This document shows, in pieces, positions 30,061 through 40,600 of a stretch of DNA of 64,000 nt. Position 1 is the first letter of the stretch. Every line of letters starts with the position of its first letter. Source of the DNA: Chaetoderma sp. LZ-2023a (lineage: Eukaryota; Mollusca; Caudofoveata; Chaetodermatida; Chaetodermatidae); assembly GCA_034401795.1 (NCBI GenBank), contig CM067359.1, positions 145,334,233 to 145,398,232 on the forward strand. Direction: 5' to 3'. The notes under the pieces are model-generated. The model did no database searches. It was not told the DNA's origin and saw nothing but the letters and a program-made list of their open reading frames with translations. A program made the position numbers and the translations under genes.

Positions 30061-30297
30061 ATCAAAACTCTAGTTGTAGCAGCGGTTTAAAGATCAATAC
30101 TGAAAGTCTCCATACGTACATTTTGTATGGGACTTTTTTGCCCACTCAAAGGTGCGTAGTTCGAAAATTATTGGACGGAGCCAAAATAAATACAAGAGTG
30201 ACATGATTCCAGGCTGAATAGCAGAAGTTGACCAAATTTGGAGTTAATCGGATGAAAACTGTAGGAGGAAATGTGGTCCAAAGTTTTTGAGGAAGAA

Positions 30298-30298
30298 T

Positions 30299-30334
<36 letters not shown>

Positions 30335-30336
30335 GA
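30298..30336. repeat. GAAA microsatellite
   Basis: About nine GAAA units. The Phe/Leu/Ser frames on the minus strand are artefacts. Confidence 0.96.
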
Positions 30337-30503
30337 GAATAAGAAAGATCCACATTGATTTCAGTTATCTGCGATTGTATAGCAGATTAAAAATCATGTA
30401 TACTAATCATGCAAAATCTTAATGGACATTACACCTAGGTCTTGGCCTCGTGAGTGTAGCTTAATTACTTTATTATCTGAAGATCAATTACAATTCTATG
30501 GCA

Positions 30504-30728
30504 TTAACCCTTTACTGGTCACACCTGCCAAAACTGGTCACTGAAGTGGTGTTGCGGAATGGATATTTGCAGGGCATGAAAAGACTATTTTTTTAAATTT
30601 ACCTCTAGATTGACTGGCTCGGTAACCGAGTCAGCCATTCCAGTGGTAAATTTTCGAAATAGTCTTCTTGATCTGCAAAAGGGAAATATTTAGATTTTAT
30701 TTAACAAATTTGACCATTAAAGGGTTAA
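30504..30728. mobile_element. Family Ab element A19
   Basis: TTAA-CCCTTTACTGGTCACACC at the left, core GGCTCGGTAACCGAGTC, right end TTTGACCATTAAAGGG-TTAA. The left arm has GGGCATGAAAAGAC, so pairing is imperfect. Confidence 0.85.
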
Positions 30729-30902
30729 ATGGCTACATTTGTTCAAGAAAATCAAATTATTTGTTTATTGCATGTCCAGTTGCAGGCCAAGTGAAGGCAA
30801 TTTTTGAAAAAGTATACCCCTGGAATGATATTATCTAAGGCTATTGCTGAGGCCGGTTTTGTCTGGTGAAGGTTTTGTCTGGCTTTGCCAGAAAAGGGTT
30901 AA
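30725..30902. mobile_element. Family A element A20, degenerate
   Basis: Abuts A19. ATTTGTTCAAGAAAATCAAA, TGCATGTCCAGTTGCAGGCC, then the second arm is replaced by TTGCTGAGGCCGGTTTTGTC and a short duplication (GGTTTTGTCTGG twice), ending AGAAAAGGG-TTAA. Confidence 0.7.
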
Positions 30903-31611
30903 GTAGTAATTCTGAAACTAATTAATCTGAACCTCGATATTTAACCTTTGATCTCAAACTCTATTCAATTCTCACTAGTCACAATATGAAAGGGTGTGTC
31001 AAATATGTTGATTCTACCTACCTACCTACTTGCGTGCAGAGTATGTATTCTAATATACACTCCTGACCTAGATTTTCTTTTAGACAGCTGCAATATGAAC
31101 GATGTACCACATTTAGTGATTCTACCTTCTTGCATTTCCATGTTCTGGGACATAATTTTGTATTCCTGTATCCTGTATAGACCCCCAAAATGCAACTTGG
31201 GGCCCCCCCAAAAGTTGTGGCAGTGGGTCCCATGGGACCCCAGACAATCTTGTATGATTGTTAAACGCTAATTGGTTCATAGGTTTTTGCACAAACAATT
31301 TACCTTGAAAACCTAGAATGCGACTCACATAGTTCATAGCTGTGAGTGAGCCTATGGTATTCTCTAATTTTAGTATGGATGAGAAAAACTGCATTGGAAG
31401 CCCAGATTTAAGTTTGTTACCCCCAGATCTCAGGTTAGGACTCCTAGATTTATGTGTGCAATTCCTGGAACCTCAAAAATGTTGATGCCATGAGAGACAC
31501 TGCCTGCATGCATGTATGGACCCGGTGACCTACAAATATTTTGCCCTTTGTCCTGAAACTGAAATTATTCCTAGTCAGCCACGAGATAATTAGATGTTGC
31601 AAATTCTATGT
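30903..31611. other. Intergenic, no gene supported
   Basis: Partly low-complexity (ACCTACCTACC near 31017). Three open frames of 71-91 codons on both strands share no recognisable domain and overlap each other. CATATGATTG-like text appears only at the right edge, where family D begins. Confidence 0.5.
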
Positions 31612-32010
31612 AATGGGTCTTTCCAGTTTATCTATCAATCATATGATGTCATAATCAACTACGTGATGTGTAGGATGATGTGATAATCACTGATGTCATG
31701 AATGACTTAGATACATGTAAATTTGTCGCGAACGCTTAATTGATGACGGACTAAGCATTGTTGTACAAATTGTATGTCTGCTATTTAATAAACATTTTGT
31801 TGAATATTTTAAAACTAATTTGACTGGGCGCTGTTGCTGCCATAGGCCGCAACAGCACCCAGTGAAATTAGTTTCAAAATATTCAACAGACCCGTTTTCT
31901 GGAAGGTGATGGTCAGTGAGTTCAGGGATTGATCGATCTCAACATGGGAAAAGTGTGGGTGGAGCTTAGTTAGAGATGGACGGAGCATAGCTAAAACTGA
32001 ATTTCTCCAT
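31612..32010 (+). mobile_element. Family D element
   Basis: TAATGGGTCTTTCCAGTTTA, ATCATATGATGTCATAATCA, TATTTAATAAACATTTTGTT, palindrome with GGCGCTGTTGCTGCCATAGG and GCAACAGCACCCAGTGAAAT, GGGATTGATCGATCTCAACA, GTGTGGGTGGAGCTTAG and ACTGAATTTCTCCATT. A complete and well ordered copy. Confidence 0.85.
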
Positions 32011-32414
32011 TCTACCTTCTTGTCTTCAAATAAACACATGTAGGCGTCACCGACCAACTCACACCCGTGCCTTTAGAATAAGTCATTAGTGTTATAGTCT
32101 CTGGGTGCTTGATATAATGCGAGACCTTTGGACCACTTATTCTGGCAGCGGCAATGCCATCAGTGTCTTTCTCATTCTGCTGTTATTTGTCCTAGCAATG
32201 GCTCTTCAGATTTCAATTAATCTTTGCAAAAACTATTCAATGCCATGCAATAATGCAATGCATGTCATTACTAGCGTTAATTTTTTACCCTTTCCTGGCA
32301 TAGGTTTGTTTCAGGTATATGCAAATGTTGTAAAGGCCATTCCATGCTGTACCCAAACCTTGCGATTTAATCACCACTTGTGAAAGCAATGCTGATGTCA
32401 ATGGATGAATGAGT
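32011..32414. other. Intergenic, no gene supported
   Basis: A 92-codon plus-strand frame (32105-32383) has a hydrophobic stretch (about residues 17-34: AISVFLILLLFVLAMALQ) that could be a membrane segment, but nothing else identifies it. TGCCATGCAATAATGCAATG near 32239 is a short internal repeat. Confidence 0.4.
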
Positions 32415-32735
32415 GACTTTTAGCTATGTCTCCCCCCCCCCCCCCCCATTTCCAGCTAAGGTCCACTCACACGATATCTGTGTTGGGATCGATTGAACCC
32501 TGAATTCCCAGAATCACAATATTACGGTAACTATATAGGTAATTATCGTCACAATTTTCAACAGAATGTTTATTAAATAGTAAATCTATCCAAGACATAC
32601 AATTCATACACTTGACAGACGATTCCAGCTTCATGACGGAGTATTTCTGTCTATTATGATTGTGACTTCAACCTATATGTGACATAATTATGACATCATA
32701 TAATTGAGTGACAGATCAGATCCCTCCATTCAAAC
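32415..32735 (-). mobile_element. Family D element, reverse
   Basis: TTTTAGCTATGTCTCC followed by a 16-C run (about 32431-32446), GTTGGGATCGATTGAACCC, CAACAGAATGTTTATTAAAT, CATACAATTCATACACTTGA and CATAATTATGACATCATAT. The central palindrome is deleted. Confidence 0.75.
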
Positions 32736-32757
32736 CTGTGACAATCATACATGGTTT

Positions 32758-32968
32758 GTAACCCTTTAATTGTCAAGATTTGTCAAGAATATTTAAATAT
32801 TTTCCGTAATGACTATCCATTTGCAGACTATTTCTTAAATTTAGCACTGTAATGACGCTCGGTTATCGAGCCAGTTATTTCAGTGGTAAAATTTACAAAA
32901 TGCAAATGGACATTTCTCCTCAAGAACACTGCAATGGCTGGTTTTGGTCATGACTATTAAATAGTTAA
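32758..32968. mobile_element. Family Ab element A21, internally deleted
   Basis: ACCCTTTAATTGTCAAG at the left, core GCTCGGTTATCGAGCCAG, right end TGACTATTAAATAG-TTAA. Both arms lack the AAGAGAAGAC segment. Confidence 0.8.
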
Positions 32969-33302
32969 CACTTTATGAAGAAATGTCCATTTGCAGACCA
33001 AAAGAAGACTATTTTAGAAAATTTACCACTGGAATGACTGGCTCGATAACCGAGCCAGTCATTCCAGTGGTAAATTTTCTAAAATACTCTTGGTCTGCTG
33101 CAAATTGACATTTCTATGAGAAAATTGAAATTTTCTAGATTACTTTTGAGAGTTAACCCTTACCACTCTGATGTCAATATTCAATCTTTTATTGCGTCAA
33201 ATCTTCCACCAAATTTGTTGAAAAATAAACACCAGCTCATCTTTTAATTTAATTTGAAAATTTCAAATTTCGACGTCAGTGTGATACGGGTTAAAGGGTT
33301 AA
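32965..33302. mobile_element. Family A element A22 interrupted by a family B copy
   Basis: Shares its left TTAA with A21. The core is an excellent hairpin (TTACCACTGGAATGACTGGC ... GCCAGTCATTCCAGTGGTAA around TCGATAACCGA). The right tip reads GAGAG-TTAA, then the family B insert, then TTAA-AGGG-TTAA; removing the insert and one TTAA leaves a normal A terminus. Confidence 0.9.
33153..33294. mobile_element. Family B element nested in A22
   Basis: Short 134-bp version between duplicated TTAA sites: CCCTTACCACTCTGATGTC at the left and GACGTCAGTGTGATACGGG at the right. The inner palindrome is reduced to one arm (CACCAAATTTGTTGAAAAAT). Confidence 0.92.
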
Positions 33303-33410
33303 AATGATAACTAATATGATATAGAATAGTTGGCATGCTTATAGATCTATGTAGAATGCACAATGACTATAGTCACTATTTGGATTCTTCTTTTGACACT
33401 TTTAATGACA

Positions 33411-33452
33411 GGCAGGCAGGCAGACTGGCAGGCAGGCAGGCAGGCAAGCAGG
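33411..33452. repeat. GGCA microsatellite
   Basis: About ten GGCA units with two interruptions. Confidence 0.95.
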
Positions 33453-33734
33453 AAAACTTATATTAGCTGCTCGCCGCGACTAAAAAATGTTAATATATAT
33501 CGCTCAAGGTAATATAATCTCACTGGCTGAGGGGAGATAACTCTGTAGTCTGCGCATTACACATTAGGTATAGATTTTGAAATAGACAGAACTTAATTAA
33601 CATAACAATACAATACAAATTAAAACATGGGGGAATGTAAGACCTGTCACCGCCCTTGATCTTCTTCATGTTACCAGGGGAATTCTTTCCATTCACTCCC
33701 ATCATACGGTCCTGGCTACGGCCTCAAGGTAGCA
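33453..33734. other. Unassigned spacer
   Basis: A 61-codon minus-strand frame (33520-33705) shows no recognisable domain. No repeat family matched. Confidence 0.5.
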
Positions 33735-33995
33735 ATGGAACGATGATGATACTGATGATGATAATGACGCCGACTACAATGATGATTTTGTGGATGATGA
33801 CGGTGATGATGATGGTGATGAAGACGAAATGATGACTATGATGATAATTATGATAGCGAGAATGATTATGATGATCATGATGATGATGACGACAAAATGA
33901 TGACTATGATGATGATTATGATAGCGAGGATAATGATGATGGTGATGTCAGCCATGATGCTGATGGTACTGCTGCTGCTGATGATGATGCACTTA
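33735..33995. repeat. GAT/ATG trinucleotide repeat region
   Basis: Imperfect GATGAT/ATGATG runs with a longer duplicated unit: AAATGATGACTATGATGAT followed by TATGATAGCGAG occurs at about 33830 and 33894. Confidence 0.93.
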
Positions 33996-34955
33996 ACATG
34001 CATGCATTTCACAATATCTGAGTTAATAAAGTTAAAGTTTAATTTCACTCACTCATAAATACCTGTACCGTAGAGAAAACATGAAAAATACATGTAATGC
34101 CTCAAAAAATATAATGAGAAAAATTACGAAAAAGTTACTTCTTTTTCAAAACCTCCCCCTGGGGTGTCAGCTTTTAATACCTAACATCTAATTTTTTCTG
34201 CTGTGGCGCTAAGAAGGAAAATTGCCATCCTTACGCGGCCCATGTGGAATTTCTTACGCAATTGCATAACTTTGACACTGTGACATAATTCGCTGCAGCA
34301 TTGTAAATGAGTGTTGATGTCTTGAAAATGAAGTGTAATAAAACCTGTATTATGTGACTACCTTAATGGAGCACAAACAATTCATCATGATAGACATTTG
34401 GTGTCTTAACACACAATTCTTGCCAGATGATGTCTTTTGTAGCAAAATGATGACAGTTATTTAAGACAGGTTGTTTCACAACCACCTGCCTTAATGAACC
34501 ACCATAATTTGGCTCCTAACAACAAGTTGTTTAGTGAGCAGGTTTGATCGTAGTATTGATTTTGCTGCGGCTGCTGCTGATGCGGTTCTTCGTGAATATT
34601 GCATACTGTCAAGTGATGGCGCTTCTGCATGGGAGTAGCACCATCAGCGCTTGCAGTTGTAACCAGCAACAATTGCATGCATAGTTATGCAACAGAGTTA
34701 GCGCCAGGGGACCAGTGCCACCATTCTCGGTGCACATGTCAAATAGATGACTTGCGTAATTCCTGCGCAAATTATCTTTCTTTGGATATCGCTTATTTTA
34801 ACTATCTGTTCATGTTTTCTTGGAGAGGGTCTCCCTCACTGCCCCCCCATCCCTCCTGAAGAATTTATCAGATTTCTGATAATGGTGTATTAAATGGATG
34901 GACTAGCTAACCTGTGAGTAAACAGCTCCTGCCTTTTGGGCTACAAGATGGTGTT
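33996..34955. other. Intergenic, no gene supported
   Basis: The stretch at 34458-34505 (TTAAGACAGGTTGTTTCAC then AACCACCTGCCTTAATG) is a short inverted repeat that includes the GACAGGT word of the minisatellite that follows. Frames of 73-76 codons on opposite strands (34457-34859) overlap and show no domain. Confidence 0.5.
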
Positions 34956-35733
34956 TCATTAAGACAGGTGGCTCTTTATAACACATGGTTCTTTGTGACA
35001 GGTGACTCTTTATAATACATGTTTCTTTTTATGACAGGTGGCTCTTTATAACACATGGTTCTTTATGACAGGTGACTCTTTATAACACATGTTTCTTTAT
35101 GACAGGTGACTCTTTATAACACATGTTTCTTTATGACAGGTGGCTCTTTATAATACTTGTTTCTTTATGACAGGTGGCTCTTTATAATACATGTTTCTTT
35201 ATGACAGGTGGCTCTTTATAACACATGGTTCTTTATGACAGGTGGCTCTTTATAACACATGGTTCTTTAAGAGAGGTAGCTTTCTATAACACATGGTTCT
35301 TTAAGACAGGTAGCTCTCTATAACACATGGTTCTTTATGACAGGTGGCTCTTTATAGCACATGTGTTTATGACAGGTGGCTCTTTATAACACATGGTTCT
35401 TTAAGAGAGGTAGCTTTCTATAACACATGGTTCTTTAAGACAGGTAGCTCTCTATAACACATGGTTCTTTATGACAGGTGGCTCTTTATAGCATGTGTGT
35501 TTATGACAGGTGGCTCTTTATAGCACGTGTGTTTATGACAGGTGGCGCTTTAAGACAGGTAGCTCTTTATAACACATGGTTCTTTATGACAGGTGACTCT
35601 TTATAACACATGGTTCTTTAAGACAGGTAGCTTTCTATAACACATGGTTCTTTAAGACAGGTAGCTCTCTATAACACATGGTTCTTTATGGCAGGTGGCT
35701 CTTTATAGACAGATAGTGCTTTGAGACAGGTGT
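34956..35733. repeat. 34-bp minisatellite
   Basis: More than 20 units of about 33-34 bases: ATGACAGGTGGCTCTTTATA followed by ACACATGGTTCTTT. Unit variants (GTGACTC, GTAGCTC, ATGTTTC) form blocks repeated in the same order at about 35240-35340 and 35395-35470, so higher-order duplication has occurred. No frame runs through. Confidence 0.95.
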
Positions 35734-35799
35734 AGTAGGGAAACACTTAAATATATTAACTTCCATTCTCCCCTATTCTACAAGTACAGATTTGATGAC

Positions 35800-36200
35800 A
35801 TTTCACCCACATCACCCATCCACCCACACACACTCACTCACTCACTCACTCACTCACTCACTCACTCACTCACTCACCCACAGTCCCTCCCACTCACTCA
35901 CTCACCTACACACCCACAGTCCCTCCCTCCCACTCGCTCGCTCACTCGCTGACTCACATCAATTTATCGCTTGCATTGACTGACATGCACTGACCAGGCC
36001 ACCTACCCACTAACCGACCCACCCACCCACCTGCCAATGAACCCATCAATCCACACACCCACTCAAACCCACACCCCACTTGCCTCAACCGATCCACCCG
36101 CAAAATCCACTAAGGCAACACCCACTCCATTCACACATGCAACCACCAACCTCATTCATCAAACCATCCACTCTACTCACCATCACCATTCAGCCACCCC
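35800..36200. repeat. CACT / CCACC-rich simple repeat
   Basis: Eleven or so CACT units (35828-35875), then CCCAC, CTCGCT and CACCCACC variants. The His/Ser/Thr/Leu frames are artefacts. Confidence 0.93.
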
Positions 36201-36671
36201 AACCGTAACCTACATGACGTTCACCCTAGATGCTATTTATTTTTCATCATAACAAGCGCATCTTTATTCAAAAACAATATAAAATACACCACATAAGCGG
36301 CACTGCCCACCAAACACCAATCAACCCCCCCCCCCCCCCCCTCCACCACCCCAAATCATTTACGCCACTGCATTATTTGATTGCACAATTTATTGATCGG
36401 TGCTTAGCAAGTGGTGGTTGAAAGCAAGTGCACGCATCCTCGCGCATCTTAGTTGCATCGTCACATGCAGAAATCTTACGATGGCATACTTTATCAGCCC
36501 TCGAGCGACGCAAACTCGAGCACAATCTTTAAGAAACATGAATATTTCATGGCATCTTGAACACGAAAAAACACAATGTATGAAATCAAAAAAATTATTG
36601 CGTTTCAAAGTAATTGTTATTTGAACTCACACAGTAAAAGCACTAACTTAGCATATCATCAACCCCCGCTT
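36201..36671. other. Intergenic, with a 17-base C run
   Basis: C run at about 36325-36341. Overlapping 72-74-codon frames on opposite strands at 36390-36624 show no recognisable domain. Confidence 0.5.
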
Positions 36672-36951
36672 TTAATCCTTTTGTTGTCAAGCCAGCCAAA
36701 GCCAGTCTCTGCAGTGGTCTTAAGGAACATACATTTGAAGCCCATGATAAGACTATTTTTGGAAATTTACCACTGGGATGACTGACTCGGTTATTGAGCC
36801 TGTCATTCCAGTGGTAAATTTACAAAGATATCTTCTCATGGCCTTCAAATTGCAGTGGTAAATTTTCAATAATAATCTCTAGTCCACAAATGGATATTCC
36901 GCAGGACCACTACAGGGATTGGTTTGGCCGGCTTGACAACAAAAGGGTTAA
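36672..36951. mobile_element. Family Ab element A23 with a duplicated arm
   Basis: TTAA-TCCTTTTGTTGTCAAGCC at the left, core GACTCGGTTATTGAGCC, right end GACAACAAAAGGG-TTAA. The right arm is present twice (CAGTGGTAAATTTACAAAGA and CAGTGGTAAATTTTCAATAA). Left arm and first right arm share TGAAG-CCATGA in place of TGCAG-CCAAGA. Confidence 0.85.
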
Positions 36952-37129
36952 AGAATCACTTTGTTCTGGGGGTAGGATGGGGTGTGCCTGTTGTTGTGTC
37001 TTGGGGAGGGTGTAGGTCGATGTGTCATATACCATAATGCGAGGTTGTAACTATATGACGTAAAAAAACGAACAATTTGCACATAACTAATTTAGCTGCA
37101 GCCTCTTGCTGCTTTTTTTCAGGGAGTTG
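36952..37129. other. Unassigned spacer
   Basis: G-rich start (GGGGGTAGGATGGGGTG). No family match. Confidence 0.5.
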
Positions 37130-37960
37130 TTGCATTCAATGTTTGTCACCGCCGGCCATCTTGAAAATTGGTTTCCAGATGATAACTCTGTTACTGTTTG
37201 TCGGATTCCATTGAAACGTCATAGGGTAGTTGGACTAGGTCTGGGGAAGAAAACATCGAAATCGACGATGATCCAAAATCCAAGATGGCCACCAGCCACC
37301 GAAGTCCATCTTGAAAATTGGTTTCCGGATGATAATTTGTTACCGTTTATCGGATCGCTTTGAAACTTCATGGAGTGGTTAGACTAAATCTGGGGAAGAA
37401 ACCTATCGAAATTGACAATGATCCGAAATCCAAGATGGCCGCCATCTTGTTTCCGGATGATAACTCCATTACCGTTTATCGCATCACTTTGAGACTTCAT
37501 AGAGTAGGTGGACTAGGTGTGCAGAAGAAACCTATCGAAATCGATGATGATCCAAAATCCAAGATGGCCACCAGCCACAGGTGGCCAACTTGAAAATTGG
37601 TTTCTGGATGATAACTCCGTTACCATTTATCGGATTGCTTTGAAACTTATCGAAATCAACACTGATCCGAAATCCAAGATGGCCACCAGCCACGGGCTGC
37701 CATCTTGAAAGTTGGTTTCTGGATGATATCTCCATTACCATTTATCGGATCACTTCCTAGGATCATTGGAATATGTCTGGTGAAGAAACCTATCAAAATT
37801 TATGATAATCCAAAATCCAATATGGCCACAAGTCAGTGGCAGCCATCTTGAAAATTGATTTCTAGACGATAACTCCTTGACGGTTTAGCAATCGCTTTGA
37901 CACTTCATAAGGATTACTGGTCTGATGGGTCTGAGGAAGAAATAAATATTTTCTGATGGC
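37130..37960. repeat. Tandem array of six 115-151-bp units
   Basis: GTTTC(C/T)(A/G)GATGATAACTCC landmarks at about 37171, 37321, 37449, 37600, 37715 and 37857. Each unit also has TTACCGTTTATCGGAT, GAAGAAACCTATCGAAAT and CCAAAATCCAAGATGGCC. The CCAAGATGGCC/GGCCATCTTG dyad at unit borders resembles family E body blocks. Open frames of 63-85 codons across the array are repeat translations. Confidence 0.9.
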
Positions 37961-38014
37961 TGTCATTCATTAGTTTGTCATCATGGCAGGGTATTATGGG
38001 ACATTTGCAGAGCT

Positions 38015-38154
38015 CTTGCTTTAAATTAATATGACTGGAACCCAATTGATGCCTTAGTTTCCAGTCATATTAATTTCAAAATATTCAAGAGAATATGCTA
38101 TGCTTCGTCTTTAAAGAATTTAATTTTTCACGGATTTGTCATTAAAAGGGTTAA
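38015..38154. mobile_element. Family C element, partial
   Basis: AAATTAATATGACTGGAACC, TTTCCAGTCATATTAATTTC, AAAATATTCAAGAGAATA, TTTTTCACGGATTTGTC and AAAAGGG-TTAA. Both arms share ATATGACTGG in place of ATTTGACTGG. Confidence 0.78.
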
Positions 38155-38176
38155 AAGTGTGCAGACATAAATATAT

Positions 38177-38406
38177 TTAACCATTTAATGGTCAGAAAAT
38201 TAAAATATGTACTTATTGAATGTCCAGTTACATAACAAAGAGAAAACTATTTTAGAAAATTTTTCAGTGGAATGACTGGCTCGGTTACCGAACCAGGCAT
38301 TTCAGTGGTAAATTTTCAAAAATTATTTTCTCTTGTCCTGCAAATGGACATTCCTCAAGACCACTACAGAGGTCCATTTTGACTGGCTTGACCATTAAAG
38401 GGTTAA
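38177..38406. mobile_element. Family A element A24
   Basis: TTAA-CCATTTAATGGTCAG, left arm TGTACTTATTGAATGTCCAG, core GGCTCGGTTACCGAACC, right end CTTGACCATTAAAGGG-TTAA. The 106-codon minus-strand frame at 38285-38605 spans this hairpin and A25 and is not a gene. Confidence 0.85.
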
Positions 38407-38560
38407 CCATTTTATGGTCAATTTGGTCAAGAAAATAAAGATTTCTGGGTGGTGAATGTCCATTTGCCAACGAGAAGACTATTTTTGAAGATTTACTACT
38501 GAAATGACTGGTTTGGTTATTGATCCAGCCTCTGTTAGCCTGCAAATGGACGTTAAACTC
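38403..38560. mobile_element. Family A element A25, right side lost
   Basis: Shares TTAA with A24. TTTGGTCAAGAAAATAAAGA, GAATGTCCATTTGCCAACG and a short second arm TTAGCCTGCAAATGGACG; no terminal TTAAAGGG. Confidence 0.7.
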
Positions 38561-39174
38561 AGCACCAATCTTGACCGTCACAGGATAATGTTTGGTGCTG
38601 CGCACATTTATTTTCAGGCATCGCTAATGAACAATTGCGCAATTCCTATCCGAGTTGATGATAGTGTGAAAAGTTAAAAATTTTGTTGAAAATGTCAAAC
38701 GTTGCTCTGTAAAATTATGCCTGGCATATTTACCATGCAAGGGTCTTAATCAGTGTTGAAAGCATAAGACTGATGATGGAGTAATTTGTCTGTTCTTACA
38801 ATTCCACTGTATCTCGCTCTCTCATTTTCTCAGCATATATACCGGAAGATGCTACGCTTTTCTCCAGATCTCCCGCTACAATGGGCGTTGGCCCGTGTTT
38901 TTCAGCAAGAAAAATTATGTAACATCGGTGCTTATTACCAAAGATGATGTATGAGCGAGTGTGGCTCCACGCTTTCATCACTTTGCTCACTCACTCTCAT
39001 AATTGCAGTTATTGGATCAGGTGGCTACTCAACAAGCTTTCATCTTTTTTTCAGCACTAGAATAGATAATTAAAAACAGATTTTCAAATTACTCGTTTTG
39101 TAGATGATATTTATCTTAATACTTTGTATCAGTGCGTCTGTCTCGTCATTCATTTATTCATCTTATCATCATTG
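38561..39174. other. Intergenic, no gene supported
   Basis: No family match. A 64-codon minus-strand frame (38796-38990) shows no recognisable domain. Confidence 0.5.
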
Positions 39175-39305
39175 AATCCATCCATCCGTCCATCTGCCCA
39201 TCCATCCATCCACCGATCCATCCATCAATCCACCCACCCACCCACCCACCCACCCACCCACTCCATCCCTTCCTCCTACCCACCCACCCACCCATCCATC
39301 TGTCT
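39175..39305. repeat. ATCC / CACC simple repeat
   Basis: CCATCCATCC and CACCCACCCACC runs explain the Ile-His-Pro-Ser and Pro-Thr-His frames in this interval. Confidence 0.95.
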
Positions 39306-39489
39306 GTTCATATTCATCTATCCAGAGCTGTGTCTCAGAAATTTGGGAAATCACCACAAAGTTTGCTACAGTCCAAAAATAATTTCCAAATTTTAATTGG
39401 CAGTGATTTGGATTTTTTTTTTAAATGGAACAAATTCTGGATCTATGGACTGAGAACTCTGGTGTCTTCCATAAATCGGTTTTCCGTCA

Positions 39490-39689
39490 CATGTATGATT
39501 ACTGTATTCTGCGGTTGTAGTAGTAGACACATCCTACAGCTGCAATGGCTTCTTCGCTTTTGACCACTGTGTCTTGTCCTCAGCCAAAATCTTTAGCTCC
39601 CTCAGGTCCATTCTTGACCCGAGTGTACCAAGTCTTGTTTGATTGATGTCACCTCATCGCATGCTTAGCAGATTTATGCATTGACATCC
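39490..39689 (-). pseudogene. LINE 3' coding end, separated fragment
   Basis: On the minus strand the text conceptually reads LGTLGSRMDLRELKILAED then KTQWSKAKK, matching the + strand fragment near 49670-49760 (GLGTVRSGMELRKLKVLTED). It is the extreme C-terminal part of a non-LTR retrotransposon ORF, cut off from the rest by a family E insertion. Confidence 0.7.
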
Positions 39690-40600
39690 TCTCTGCTTTG
39701 TTAGCTCACCTGGCCTGCCTGCCGAGTGAACTTATAACATGGCGAACGTCCGTTGTCCATCTGTCCATTTACTTTTCCTGTACAGCGCTACTCATTAACT
39801 GCTTAGTGGATTTCAACCTAATTTGTCAGGAAAGACCCTATGTGGGTAGGTAGGCTTCAGAACTTGTATACAGAATTTTGATGTGTAAATTTGTTGGTGA
39901 ATGTATTAGATTTTATGAAAAATTGGCCGGAAATTGTCAAAATTCTACTACTTATTAATCGCTTGGTGGATTTTAACTTAATTTTGTTGGAAAGACCCCA
40001 TGTGGCTAGGCTTCAGTTTTTTTGTACAGAATTTTGGTTGCTCAATTCATTTGGCGGCCATTTTGATTTTTCCGAAAAATTGGTGAGAAATCCTTTAAAA
40101 TGCTACTCCTCATTAACTGCTTGGGTGAGTTCAACCAGACTTGGCTTGATGGACCCTAAGGCTGTAGGATTCAAGATCAATCGTCAAATTTTCTGGTGGC
40201 CATCTTGGATTTTCCAGAAATAATTTAAAACGCTTGTCTTCCTTAATCTATGGCCTGATTTCAATGAAACTTAGGTGAAATGATGACGGTGATCAACTTC
40301 AAGAGGTATAATGAGAATTTTGATTGGGCAATTTTTTTTGCCAGCCATCTTGAATTTTCCAAACATTTTCTGGAAGCGTTTAAATCGCTACCACTGCTTA
40401 ATCAACAGCTCAATTTAAATGAAACTTGTGTGGAATGGTTCTATAATCATAGGCTTTAAGAAACCAAATGATAATTTTGATTTGTCAATTTCTTTGATGG
40501 TCATCTTGGATTTTCCGGAAATTATCCATCATGTCTATTGAAAGCAAATGGTTCAAATGCTAATGGTCCAGATGAACGTCACAGACCCTTGGGCCTCATG
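39690..40600 (+). mobile_element. Family E element, full length, inserted in a LINE
   Basis: Head TTAGCTCACCTGGCCTGCC (39700) with CTTATAACATGGCGAACGTC. The body has ACTCCTCATTAACTGCTTGG, TGGCGGCCATTTTGATTTTT and TGGCCATCTTGGATTTTCC repeated about four times. The tail is ACAGACCCTTGGGCCTCATG (near 40581). LINE sequence resumes at about 40600. At about 900 bp it gives the best view of the E family. The 110-codon frame at 39891-40223 has stops on both sides and no domain. Confidence 0.78.

Noticed and set aside
32105..32383. 92-codon frame with a hydrophobic segment, considered as a small membrane protein
   Set aside because: No homology recognised, no promoter or splice context, and it lies between two D elements; a single hydrophobic stretch in AT-rich DNA is common by chance.
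34956..35733. CRISPR-like regularity of about 34-bp units
   Set aside because: There are no unique spacers between repeats; units abut with graded variants, and the window is eukaryotic.
38285..38605. 106-codon minus-strand frame
   Set aside because: It spans the mirrored arms of two family A elements and part of their flank.
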